DNA of 64,000 nt. Source: Henriciella sp. (GTDB taxonomy: Bacteria > Pseudomonadota > Alphaproteobacteria > Caulobacterales > Hyphomonadaceae). Positions within the stretch are counted from its first letter, which is position 1. Each line of letters opens with the position of its first letter. The position numbers and the translations under genes are program-made. The notes beneath the pieces are model-generated. The model had not been told where the DNA came from, made no database searches, and saw only the letters and a list, made by a program, of their open reading frames with translations. Of this stretch, positions 35,778 to 44,241 are shown piece after piece. The stretch covers positions 1-64,000 of the forward strand of contig JASJAO010000012.1 in the NCBI GenBank assembly GCA_030066975.1, read 5' to 3'.

Positions 35778-36329
35778 ATGACCAAATCACCAACCGAGTT
35801 GATTATTGTTGGACAAATTGCGGGTGCGCATGGTGTGCGCGGCGATGTGCGCGTGAAAAGCTTTACCGCAGATCCCGAAGCCCTGTTCGCTTATGGCCCG
35901 CTTCTATCAGAGACGGGCGCCATTCTGATTGAGCCAAAGTCGGTTCGCCCCGCCAAGGATCATTTCGTCGTCACACCGCAAAAACCGCTGGAAAAGGAAG
36001 ACTGGGACAGGCTGAAAGGTACGCGTCTGTTTGTACCACGGGGCGAGCTTCCAAAGGCCGACGAGGATGAATTCTATGTCGAGGACCTGGTCGGACTGGA
36101 AGTGCGCGGCGAAAGGAATGACAAGCTCGGACGGGTAAAGGCAGTCCTGAACCACGGCGCGGGTGATGTGATCGAAATCGAGCCTGCTATTCGCGGCAAG
36201 TCGGTTCTTGTCCCCTTCACGCTTGAGGATGTGCCCGGGATCAATCTCGACGCCGGTTACATTGTCGTCGCGACATTTGATGTCTGGGCCGATGAGACCC
36301 GTCCCGGCCCAGGCGAGGACGAGCGCTAA
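35778..36329 (+). CDS. rimM: Ribosome maturation factor RimM
   Basis: 183 aa. The N-terminal domain begins IIVGQIAGAHGVRGDVRVKS, and the C-terminal PRC-barrel domain has EDLVGLEVRGERNDKLGRVK and VLVPFTLEDVPGINLDAGYI. RimM binds S19 and assists 30S head assembly. It usually lies between rpsP and trmD; here neither is adjacent. Its stop codon overlaps the convergent GST gene by 4 nt. Confidence 0.96.
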   Translation: MTKSPTELIIVGQIAGAHGVRGDVRVKSFTADPEALFAYGPLLSETGAILIEPKSVRPAKDHFVVTPQKPLEKEDWDRLKGTRLFVPRGELPKADEDEFYVEDLVGLEVRGERNDKLGRVKAVLNHGAGDVIEIEPAIRGKSVLVPFTLEDVPGINLDAGYIVVATFDVWADETRPGPGEDER

Positions 36330-37309
36330 ACCTTGATTCCGGCTGCGTCCATGAAGTCGGCCAGCCCCTCAGCTTCTTTTCCGGCTTCGATCGCGCTCAG
36401 CACGGACTTGAAGGCGCGCGCCGCATAGTGCTGAGTCACCTGTTCATAAGCCTTGCCGTCAATCTTGATGGACGTGCGGTCCGCCTTGCCGGCCGCCGCC
36501 GCGACATTTGCCGTCGCCCAGGGCAGATAGGTGACCGCAACCTCGTCACGCATCAGCGGCAGCAACGTGTCCGCAAGTTCAGACAGTGGCTTGAACGGGC
36601 CACCCGCTTTTGGCGCCTCCATGAACTCGCTCCACGCCACCACAAAAGGCGCGTTCGCCTGCAACCAGTCTGCAGGGGTTGGATCGAGCAGGAGCTGATG
36701 CACCTGACCTGCCACAGCGAAGTCAGCCGCCGAGGGGCGCCCGCCAAACAGGAAGAGCGTTTTTTCAAGATGCGCGTTAAGCAGGGCAAAGAACCGCTCG
36801 AACGAGGCTTTCAACAGCTTTTCATTCTTCTTTTCGATGCCGACCAGCGGCAAACGCTCTTTCATCCGCTTGATGATCTGATCTCGCGCCTTGGCCTTGG
36901 CACGCGGCAGATTGCCATCCAGCAGCTGTTCCAGCGTGCGTTCACCGGCCACCACGCGATCCGGCTTCTGGCCCCAGCGGTTGAAGAACATCAGCTTGTT
37001 CAGCCATTCATCAGCATAGTCTTCCAGGATGAGTGCAAGCACTGCGCAGGCCGGATCCTCCGGCACCGCGGACGGTTCATCAAAATCGGCCTCAACCGTA
37101 GCGAGAATGCTCGTCGAATCCTGATTGGCGGGCCGGTTCGGTGACAGAAGCAGCGGCACAGTTGGCACTTTCGCCAAAGCCTGAAACTCTTCTTCGGTCG
37201 CGGAGGATCGGCCGACCCATTCAAACTCCACGCCCTTATAGCGCAGGAATGAACGCACTTTCACCGAATAGGGCGAGGTCTCAGATCCAAACAGGCGGTA
37301 TGCACTCAT
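36326..37309 (-). CDS. Glutathione S-transferase family protein
   Basis: 327 aa, longer than typical GSTs (about 210). The thioredoxin-like N-terminal domain begins YRLFGSETSPYSVKVRSFLRY; the SPYS takes the place of the catalytic Ser/Cys region. A helical C-terminal domain carries GGRPSAADFAVAGQVHQL, the conserved N-capping region. The extra C-terminal 100 residues are Ala-rich and unassigned. Possible roles include detoxification or a non-enzymatic thiol-binding function. The start region is overlapped by a doubtful 69-aa frame. Confidence 0.87.
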   Translation of the reverse strand: MSAYRLFGSETSPYSVKVRSFLRYKGVEFEWVGRSSATEEEFQALAKVPTVPLLLSPNRPANQDSTSILATVEADFDEPSAVPEDPACAVLALILEDYADEWLNKLMFFNRWGQKPDRVVAGERTLEQLLDGNLPRAKAKARDQIIKRMKERLPLVGIEKKNEKLLKASFERFFALLNAHLEKTLFLFGGRPSAADFAVAGQVHQLLLDPTPADWLQANAPFVVAWSEFMEAPKAGGPFKPLSELADTLLPLMRDEVAVTYLPWATANVAAAAGKADRTSIKIDGKAYEQVTQHYAARAFKSVLSAIEAGKEAEGLADFMDAAGIKV

Positions 37310-37490
37310 CGTTTTTCAGACTTTCTTTGATTGCGAGCCGTGCTGTAAGCCAAGCCGCCAGGGCTGCCAAGTCACCAAGAACCGTCGCAGGCGACGCGAC
37401 GTCTGTCTTTTCCTCATCCCGGATTTGTTCCAGTTTCAGGATCGTAACATGATCTGTCGCCTGTTGCGCAGATATTCGTAGAGGACACAA
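37281..37490 (-). CDS. Possible 69-aa small protein (doubtful)
   Basis: An open frame with helix-like content (LGDLAALAAWLTARLAIKES) that overlaps the first 29 bp of the GST gene and fills the gap to the divergent thioesterase. No clear ribosome binding site was found. I do not recognise it; it may be chance. Confidence 0.22.
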   Translation of the reverse strand: MCPLRISAQQATDHVTILKLEQIRDEEKTDVASPATVLGDLAALAAWLTARLAIKESLKNDECIPPVWI

Positions 37491-37888
37491 TGATGGATCC
37501 GCTCGCCCAGATTGCAGCAGCTCAGCCCTATTCGAAGCTGCTCGGACTGACCTTCCTTGAGGCCTCTAAAGAGCGTGTGGTGGCTGAGCTTTTGATCCGC
37601 AAAGAGCTATGTACGTCCAGCGGAACGATGCACGGCGGGGTGATGATGGGGTTTTGCGACATACTCGGCGCGACCGGTGCCTGGCTCGCCCTTCCAGAAG
37701 GCGCAAAAGGCACGACCACGATTGACAGCAATACCTCTTTCCTAAGCGGTCCTCCGGAAGGGACTTTGGTGACCGGTATCTCAACGCCCGTTCGAAACGG
37801 ACGGCGTGTTTCGGTCTGGCAAACCGAAGTGACAGATCCGCAAGGCAAGAAAGTCTGTCTGGTCACCCAGACGCAGCTGGTGCTATGA
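37490..37888 (+). CDS. PaaI family hotdog-fold thioesterase
   Basis: 132 aa, one hotdog domain. The active-site region reads SSGTMHGGVMMGFCDILGA (His then Gly-rich, with the Asp), and the later DSNTSFLSGPPEGTLVTG completes the family pattern. PaaI-type enzymes hydrolyse acyl-CoA thioesters, often aromatic ones; the substrate is not fixed by sequence. An ATG also follows at 37493. Convergent with the GNAT gene. Confidence 0.93.
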   Translation: MMDPLAQIAAAQPYSKLLGLTFLEASKERVVAELLIRKELCTSSGTMHGGVMMGFCDILGATGAWLALPEGAKGTTTIDSNTSFLSGPPEGTLVTGISTPVRNGRRVSVWQTEVTDPQGKKVCLVTQTQLVL

Positions 37889-37903
37889 GCAGTTTCTGAG
37901 CGC

Positions 37904-38494
37904 TCAGCTCGGCACGATCTGCACCAGTTGAGCCTCCATGCGCTGGGCGGCTTCCTCGATCTCGTTGCGAATGAGAGAGAACACGATCTTGTCGGTCCAG
38001 CTGCCATCTGCAACCCGCTCATAATTTCGCAATACGGCTTCACGCTTCGGGCCGATCCGTTCGATCTGTTCCAGCATGAATTTGTTTCTGGTGTTAAGCT
38101 GCCATTCAATTCGCCGCACCCCCCAGCTTTGCGCACGTCGCAACATCGCCAATTGCGACGACAGATAGAGTTTGGGTTCAAACAGCTCCGGCGGATACCA
38201 GGCCAGCAAGTTCCGTACGCGGCGGTGCAGACGATTGATCTCTCCAAACCCGGTCAGTCCGGCAAACCCTCCGTCCGACTTGAACGACAGCAGATACAGG
38301 ACCACCATTCCGGCCTGTTGCATCTTCATCATGTAATCGAAATAACTGTCGAAATGCGTTCCGCCCGGGATAGCGGGCATCCACAACCAGAGCGCGGTTT
38401 CGATCGTGGAGGATTTCAGCGTCGCGCGATGCCCCTCATTGAGGACGTCCAGCCGGAGCAGATCACTTTCAAGACCGGGCGCGGCGAGGTCCAT
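37904..38494 (-). CDS. GNAT family N-acetyltransferase (RimJ/RimL-like)
   Basis: 196 aa. The fold pattern of a GNAT is visible: the N-terminal strand LESDLLRLDVLNEGH, the centre with GFAGLTGFGEINRLHRRVRN, and LSSQLAMLRRAQSWGVRRIE leading to WQLNTRNKFMLEQIERIGPK, which is typical of the RimJ/RimL subgroup. The acceptor is unknown. The last 30 residues are an acidic helix. Confidence 0.82.
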   Translation of the reverse strand: MDLAAPGLESDLLRLDVLNEGHRATLKSSTIETALWLWMPAIPGGTHFDSYFDYMMKMQQAGMVVLYLLSFKSDGGFAGLTGFGEINRLHRRVRNLLAWYPPELFEPKLYLSSQLAMLRRAQSWGVRRIEWQLNTRNKFMLEQIERIGPKREAVLRNYERVADGSWTDKIVFSLIRNEIEEAAQRMEAQLVQIVPS

Positions 38495-38625
38495 GGGCCG
38501 TCTTTCTCTATCATGTCAGCTTCAAAACAGTATTTTGGAGTTCAACATGAAATTGAGCGGCTTTGAAGCCTTTACGCGAGACCTTTCGCCTTGCCCGGCT
38601 TGAACTGGCCAGCTATCGAGCGCCG

Positions 38626-39753
38626 ATGACCGCACCGCAGACCCTGCTTGCCTATTGCGACAAGATGTTCACGCCCTCGGAAAGCTTCATTCCGCGCGGC
38701 TATAGCGCGTTTGAACGGCTGCGTCCGATCTATATCGGGCACAAGATCAATGGCGAGATCCCGAAAGGCGCCGAAGCGATTGATCTGAATACGCTGCACG
38801 GCCCGCTGGGGCAGTCGGGCTTTAAGCAACTTGGCCTGATCTCCCGCCAGCTGGAACAGGCCCTGCGCAATCTCAATCCCGTGGCGATCCATGCAAGCTT
38901 TGGCAAATCGGGTGCCTATGCCCTGCCGCTCGCGCGCAAGCTCAACCTGCCGCTGGCGGTGACCTATTATGGCGGCGATGCGACCAAGACCGCGAACACT
39001 AAACCCAGCGCGATCCGGGTCTATAACCGGCGCCGCGCGGCCCTGTGGAACGAGGCTGATCTGATTCTGCCCTGCAGCGACTTCATCCGCCGAGAATTGC
39101 TCGCCAAAGGCGCACCGGATGAGAAGATGATCGTGCATCACAACACCGCAGATCCGGACGTGTTTCAGCCGGGCGAGAAGTCCGACCTGCTGGTCTTTGC
39201 CGGGCGCTGGACGGAGAAGAAAGGCATCGACACGCTGATCGCCGCCTTGTCGCAGCTCGGCCCGGCACTTGAGGGCTGGACGGTTCGGCTGTGTGGCAAC
39301 AAACCTGAGAGCGAGCGGGATGTGTTCGAACAAGGTCTGCTGGATCAGCTCGACGCATCCGGCGTGGCCGTTGAATTGGCAGGTTGGGTACCCGCTGATG
39401 AGATGCCGAGACACTGGGCCGAAGCCAAGATTGCCTGCGTCCCCTCCAAACGCGCGAGCTCTGGCGATGCGGAGGGCCTGCCACTTGTCTGTATTGAGGC
39501 GATGCTGTCAGGCTGCGCGCTGGCTGCGACTCGGCACGCCGGTATTCCCGAATGCGTAAAAGACGGCGAGACCGGCTATCTGGTCGATGAAGGCGATGCG
39601 GCGGGCCTCGCCAACGCGCTGCGCAAACTGCTGGACGACCCGGATCAGACGGCGCGAATGGGCGCTGCCGGGCGGGCCTTTGCGATGGACCACTTCAATC
39701 TGCAGACGCAGAGCGCCAAGCTGGAGCAATATCTGCTGGATATGGTGGACTAA
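38626..39753 (+). CDS. Glycosyltransferase family 4 protein
   Basis: 375 aa from the ATG at 38626. An upstream TTG at 38563 would add 21 residues without a proper RBS. It is a GT-B fold: the N-terminal half carries HASFGKSGAYALPLARKLNL, and the C-terminal half has the GT4 motifs VFAGRWTEKKGIDTLIAALS and EGLPLVCIEAMLSGCALAAT, with the E-x7-E nucleotide-sugar site. It probably builds an extracellular or cell-surface glycan. It is transcribed alone, and a terminator follows. Confidence 0.92.
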   Translation: MTAPQTLLAYCDKMFTPSESFIPRGYSAFERLRPIYIGHKINGEIPKGAEAIDLNTLHGPLGQSGFKQLGLISRQLEQALRNLNPVAIHASFGKSGAYALPLARKLNLPLAVTYYGGDATKTANTKPSAIRVYNRRRAALWNEADLILPCSDFIRRELLAKGAPDEKMIVHHNTADPDVFQPGEKSDLLVFAGRWTEKKGIDTLIAALSQLGPALEGWTVRLCGNKPESERDVFEQGLLDQLDASGVAVELAGWVPADEMPRHWAEAKIACVPSKRASSGDAEGLPLVCIEAMLSGCALAATRHAGIPECVKDGETGYLVDEGDAAGLANALRKLLDDPDQTARMGAAGRAFAMDHFNLQTQSAKLEQYLLDMVD

Positions 39754-39830
39754 AATCAGAATAGGATCGGACATTGAGGCGGTCGCTCGAAAGAGCAACA
39801 CCCTCACATTGCATCGAGCTGGATCAGTAA

Positions 39831-39862
39831 AAAACGCCCCAGACAAACAGTCCGGGGCGTTT
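39831..39862. terminator. Bidirectional intrinsic terminator
   Basis: AAACGCCCC pairs with GGGGCGTTT around a loop. A- and T-rich flanks serve the convergent glycosyltransferase and Hsp20 genes. Confidence 0.75.
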
Positions 39863-39885
39863 CCAACTCTACTCGGGGGAGGGTC

Positions 39886-40365
39886 TTAGGCGGCGGATTT
39901 GTCGCCTTCGATCAGTTTCGGCTTTTTGCCTTTAGATGGCGCGCCGATTTCAATCTTGCGAGGTTTCTTCGCTTCCGGCAACTCGCGGACGAGTTCCACG
40001 CGGAGCAAACCGTTTTTCAGGGCTGCGCCGGTGACGATGACATGGTCAGCCAGCTGGAAACGGCGCAGGAAACCGCGCTCTGCAATGCCGCGATGCAGGA
40101 AGTCACGCTCCGGCGCGTCTTCGGCCGGCGGGGCTTTGCGACCGGCAATGGTCAACAGCCCGTCCTTGGTTTCAATTTCGAGGTCTTCCTCGCCGAAACC
40201 GGCAACCGCAATCTCGATCGCAAATTCATCATCAGCGACGCGCTCAATATTGTACGGGGGATAACCCTGTGCGCCATCGAGACGAGAGGCGGTGTCGAGC
40301 ATATTGGCCATACGGTCAAAGCCGACAACTGTGCGATAAAGGGGGGTCAAATCAATCGTACTCAT
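39886..40365 (-). CDS. Hsp20/alpha-crystallin family small heat-shock protein (IbpA-like)
   Basis: 159 aa from the ATG at 40363-40365 (RBS GAAAGGA). A longer frame reaching 40860 is an artefact of missing stops. The N-terminus begins MSTIDLTPLYRTVVGFDRMA, as in IbpA. The alpha-crystallin domain (about 35-125) has AIEIAVAGFGEEDLEIETKD and GLLRVELVRELPE. The C-terminal tail is Lys/Pro-rich and contains KIEIG in the place of the IxI anchor. It holds unfolded proteins for DnaK/ClpB. I could not identify a clear heat-shock promoter. Confidence 0.93.
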   Translation of the reverse strand: MSTIDLTPLYRTVVGFDRMANMLDTASRLDGAQGYPPYNIERVADDEFAIEIAVAGFGEEDLEIETKDGLLTIAGRKAPPAEDAPERDFLHRGIAERGFLRRFQLADHVIVTGAALKNGLLRVELVRELPEAKKPRKIEIGAPSKGKKPKLIEGDKSAA

Positions 40366-40567
40366 CAGTTCAGTCCTTTCATGAGCAACTGAGCCCGGCG
40401 GAGTTTTGCGTAACACCGGACAGTAGGTTTCAGAGGCTTCCGTAGACCCAGCCCGACAATCGGCACCGGCGAAAATCTCTGGTAGTGACCTGCTTGGCAG
40501 CATCGCTACACGCATTATGTGAGGATCGAATATCAGCGATTCAAGCCCCCTGAGGAGAAGATTGAAA

Positions 40568-41506
40568 ATGAAAACACACTTGATGGTTAGCCTGAGCGTG
40601 CTGGCGCTGGCGGCCTGTTCCGGATCGGATGCACCGGCCACCGAGACTGAGGTCGAGGCCCCGGTTCCACCCCCCGTGGAGGCGGCAGCTGAAACTGCCG
40701 AAGCACCGTCAATGGAGACTGTGCTTGCCGGGGCGTGGCGCAGCGATGCTGAAAAAGCCCGCGATGGCTTCCGTAACCCGGCTGAAACACTCGATTTCTT
40801 CGGAATTGAGTCAAGCGATACCGTCGTCGAGATCTGGCCCGGTGGCGGTTGGTATTCCAACGTCCTGGCACCCTATCTCGCTCTTGATGGCGGGACGCTG
40901 ATCGCAGCGCATTGGGACCCGGCTGTGTTTGAAGGTGAGCGCAAAGCCACAATCGAGGGCCGGATTGCAGACTATATGGCGAAATATGCAGCCGATCCTG
41001 AGACGTTCGGCACAGTTGAGCTGAGCGCATTCTCGGCCGAATCCGGTCCGCTTGCAGAAGCTGGAAGTGTCGATGCGGTTCTGACTTTCCGCAATGTCCA
41101 TAACTGGATGAGCGGTGATTATACGGCGAAATTCTTCACCGATGCCTATGCCGCACTGAAGCCTGGCGGCACATTGGGCGTTGTAGAGCATCGCCTGCCC
41201 TCGAGCGCTGAGCAGGACCCGCGCGGCTCCAGCGGCTATGTGCATGAGGATTTTGTCAAAAGCCTCGCCGCTGCGGCCGGGTTTGAATTTGCCGCCTCCA
41301 GCGAAGTGAATGCCAATCCGGCAGACACAGCTGATCATCCGTTCGGGGTCTGGACGCTGCCCCCGGTCAGCCGCACCGAAGACCGCGAAGGCAACACGCC
41401 TGAGGGGTTTGACCCGGCCATCTATACCGCGATTGGCGAAAGCGACCGGATGACGCTGAAATTTGTGAAGCCAGAAGCGCCTGCTGAGCCTGAGCCCGCC
41501 GAATAG
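40568..41506 (+). CDS. Exported methyltransferase-fold lipoprotein
   Basis: 312 aa from the ATG at 40568 (GAGGAGAAG upstream). The signal peptide ends in the lipobox LAAC, followed by an acidic Pro/Ala linker. A class I methyltransferase-like domain (about residues 50-240) has DTVVEIWPGGGWYSNVLAPY as motif I, and later VDAVLTFRNVHNWM and LKPGGTLGVVEHR. It resembles the predicted methyltransferases of COG4798. SAM is a cytoplasmic metabolite, so an exported member of the fold may use another ligand. No operon partner. A terminator follows. Confidence 0.82.
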   Translation: MKTHLMVSLSVLALAACSGSDAPATETEVEAPVPPPVEAAAETAEAPSMETVLAGAWRSDAEKARDGFRNPAETLDFFGIESSDTVVEIWPGGGWYSNVLAPYLALDGGTLIAAHWDPAVFEGERKATIEGRIADYMAKYAADPETFGTVELSAFSAESGPLAEAGSVDAVLTFRNVHNWMSGDYTAKFFTDAYAALKPGGTLGVVEHRLPSSAEQDPRGSSGYVHEDFVKSLAAAAGFEFAASSEVNANPADTADHPFGVWTLPPVSRTEDREGNTPEGFDPAIYTAIGESDRMTLKFVKPEAPAEPEPAE

Positions 41507-41535
41507 GCTGAGGACGCACAGGTCTATCTGTATCG

Positions 41536-41569
41536 CCCTCGGTGCTTTGAGCGCCGAGGGTTTCTTTTT
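41536..41569 (+). terminator. Intrinsic terminator after the methyltransferase-like gene
   Basis: CCCTCGG pairs with CCGAGGG around an 11-nt loop, followed by TTTCTTTTT. Confidence 0.85.
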
Positions 41570-41577
41570 ATGAGGGA

Positions 41578-44241
41578 CTAGAACCGGTCGAGCAGGCGTT
41601 CGAGATAGTCGCGCTCTTCCTCGTCCGGCGTATCGCCATAGCGGCGCCGCAACTCGTCGAGTATGTCCTTGGCCCGCTGACGTTCGGCTTCGTCCGGCAC
41701 ATCGACGCTGTCACTGTCATCAATACCACCAGTGGAGGATCGACCGAAGGGGTCCGCGGCAGCTTCACCTGGTTGCGGCGCGCCTTCGCCGAGCCGTTCC
41801 TGGCGGGCGATATCAAGTTGTTCGGCAAGCCCCTCAGCGAGATCGCGGAGTTGCCTTGTCGCCTGTTCCTGATTGCGCAGGGCGCGCAGCTCATTGCCGT
41901 CTTCGAGCGCGCGGCCGGCCCGGCGTTGGGCGCGTTCGATGGCTTCGAGCTGATCCTCGTCAAGCAGACCGCCGGAGCCGTCCTGGCCCTCTGCATCGCT
42001 GCCAAGGCCGCCATTGCGGCGGGCGAGTTCCTCGACCAGATCGCCGAGTTCATTCTGACGGTCGGCCAGAGACTGGCCGGTTTCGCCTTCCATCCAGTCG
42101 GGCACATCGGCCTGGCCTTGTTCACCGCCAGGCTCGCTGGTCTCACCCTCCGTCTCACCGCCCGGCTGGCCGCCGGTCTGGCCCTGTTCGCTGCCTTCGC
42201 CGCGCTGTTGGGCGAGAGTTTCATCATTCAGCTCGCGTTGCTGGCGCAGCAGTTCTGAGAGCTCGCGCATCGTCTCGGTCAGTTCGCGCTCTTCCTGAGG
42301 GACATCATCTTCGCTTTCACCCGGCTCGCCTGGCATGCCGGGAAAGCCCTCGCCAGAGCCGCTGCCCTGCTGAAACTCGAGATTTTCCAGCATATTGGTG
42401 ATGTCGGCGAGCAATTGGCGCGCCTGATCTGTCGCGCCGGTCTCGGTCAGATCCTGCAGGGCGTCGAGCATGTCGGAGAAATCCTGTCCGCCGAGGCTGG
42501 AACCGCCCGGGCCTTGCGCACTGTCTGTATTGGACGGCGGGGCTTCGAGGCCATTGGCCATGGCTTCAGCCATGCGCGCGGCAACATAGCGTTGTGCGGC
42601 GTCCTTGAAGGCCTCCATACGGCGCGCGATTTCTTCCTCACTGGCGCCGTCACGCAGGGCTTCTTCCAATGCAGCGCGGGCCGCCAGTAGAGCCGCAAGC
42701 GCGTCGGCGGCCGTGCCATATTCCGCCCGCAAGGCGAGGCCCCAAAGCAGTGGTTCCGTCGCCTTGGCCTCCTCCAGCGAGGACGAGGCTTCCAGCGTGC
42801 GCTGGGCCGACCGCAGACCCGTATAGATCAGGATATCTTCATAATATCGCGGCGCGCCATAGGTCACCGCCTCCAGCATGATCGCGGCCCGCTGCACCCC
42901 AGCAGGCGCCTGCTGGGCAAGGCGCTGCGTGGCAGAGGCATAAAGGCCGTCGGAAACCAGAGCGTCCGGGTTCAAGGTTTCGGCATAAGGCGTGTCGTCG
43001 CGCAGGACGGTGACGCGCACGTCCTGAATGGCTTTGGCCAGAGGCTGCAGGAGCAGTTTCTCCGGCAGGATCATTTCATGCGGCGCACTCTTGCCGATCT
43101 GTCCGGCGCCATCAGTCGCCTGTAACCAGACATCGACACGCGCCCCGGCCCAGCGGTTGCGGGTCATATCGAGACGGCTGGCATCGCTGGCTTCACGCGG
43201 GAAGACCGCGCCAAGATCAATCTCAACCAGGTCCGGCTCGCGCGTGGTTCCAGCTGGGCGAATGGCAAAGTGCAGCGTCTCCACGCCGTAATCGTCGGTG
43301 ACAGACCATTCAAATTCGGTCTGGTCAGTCTTGCCGAGTTTCGGGACCTCCACAAAGGTCGCGGTCGGAACATCGTCTGGAGAGGCGAGCACCGTCCAGG
43401 CCTGACGCTCGCCCCACCAACGCACCGAGACGACGGTATCAGCTTCAATCGTGGCTTCGCCCTCAAAGGCCCCGTCGGGGGTGGCGGTAAAGTCTATGGT
43501 GTCCTTGCCGCTTCGGGTTTCGGTGCGCAGCTTTGGCGTAGACGGTGCCTGGGCCCGGAGGGTCATGACGGAACCTTTCGGCACGCGCAGGTTCTGCTGA
43601 TCTTCGGTCAGGAAAATCGGCGCGCGGCCCGTGTGCGGCGGCGGCGTCACCCAGGCCTCTATCCTGACATTTTCTGCCCCGAACAGGCTGCCATAATCCG
43701 GCGACAGCGCACTCGAGAGACGTGAATAGATGCTGTTACCAAGGACAAGGTTGAGCGCCACTGCGGCCAGTAATGCGGCAGGCAGGGCAGCGCGCAGATA
43801 ATAGGGATCGATCCGTTGCCAATCAGATTTAAAGCGCGGGACGACCAGACGGCGCAGTGCGTCGGTCAAACGCTCTTCATGCGCGGTCCAGAGCTCGACG
43901 CCCTGCTTGTTCGGAATGGCCGGCCGGTCGGCAAGCGAGGCCAGCGGGCGCATGTCAGACTGGCGGTCGAGCTCTTCGATCGCGCGTTCCCGGGGTGGGG
44001 ATCTAAACCGGCTAACCCCTCGCAAAACCGCGATGATGGTGCCCGCGAAAAAGAGCAAAGCCGCAAAGGCCGCGAGCCGTTTGGGCGCGCCTTCGAACAC
44101 GCCTAGCAAGGCCGCAATCAGATACACGCTTGTCAGCGCGATGAAGGGCCAGAACGCTTTCCACAGAGCGATGTCGCGCAGACGACGCTCAGTCCGCGTG
44201 ATCAGGCTTTTGACGCCGGGAATGCGGTTCAGATCAGCCAA
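41578..44241 (-). CDS. TIGR02302 family large membrane protein
   Basis: 887 aa. Two N-terminal transmembrane helices (about 29-70) are followed by another (LRAALPAALLAAVALNLVLG), a long beta-rich region, and a C-terminal half rich in Gln, Gly and Glu with coiled-coil stretches (for example LTETMRELSELLRQQRELND). This is the layout of TIGR02302/DUF4175 proteins, widespread in Alphaproteobacteria and of unknown function. It overlaps lysA by 13 bp, a conserved neighbourhood. Low-complexity regions make homology statements weak. Confidence 0.9.
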   Translation of the reverse strand: MADLNRIPGVKSLITRTERRLRDIALWKAFWPFIALTSVYLIAALLGVFEGAPKRLAAFAALLFFAGTIIAVLRGVSRFRSPPRERAIEELDRQSDMRPLASLADRPAIPNKQGVELWTAHEERLTDALRRLVVPRFKSDWQRIDPYYLRAALPAALLAAVALNLVLGNSIYSRLSSALSPDYGSLFGAENVRIEAWVTPPPHTGRAPIFLTEDQQNLRVPKGSVMTLRAQAPSTPKLRTETRSGKDTIDFTATPDGAFEGEATIEADTVVSVRWWGERQAWTVLASPDDVPTATFVEVPKLGKTDQTEFEWSVTDDYGVETLHFAIRPAGTTREPDLVEIDLGAVFPREASDASRLDMTRNRWAGARVDVWLQATDGAGQIGKSAPHEMILPEKLLLQPLAKAIQDVRVTVLRDDTPYAETLNPDALVSDGLYASATQRLAQQAPAGVQRAAIMLEAVTYGAPRYYEDILIYTGLRSAQRTLEASSSLEEAKATEPLLWGLALRAEYGTAADALAALLAARAALEEALRDGASEEEIARRMEAFKDAAQRYVAARMAEAMANGLEAPPSNTDSAQGPGGSSLGGQDFSDMLDALQDLTETGATDQARQLLADITNMLENLEFQQGSGSGEGFPGMPGEPGESEDDVPQEERELTETMRELSELLRQQRELNDETLAQQRGEGSEQGQTGGQPGGETEGETSEPGGEQGQADVPDWMEGETGQSLADRQNELGDLVEELARRNGGLGSDAEGQDGSGGLLDEDQLEAIERAQRRAGRALEDGNELRALRNQEQATRQLRDLAEGLAEQLDIARQERLGEGAPQPGEAAADPFGRSSTGGIDDSDSVDVPDEAERQRAKDILDELRRRYGDTPDEEERDYLERLLDRF

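Noticed and set aside
40366-40860. N-terminal extension of the Hsp20 frame
   Set aside because: The Hsp20 start at 40365 has a good RBS and the family's N-terminus. The extension is Ser/Ala-rich and antisense to the methyltransferase-like gene.
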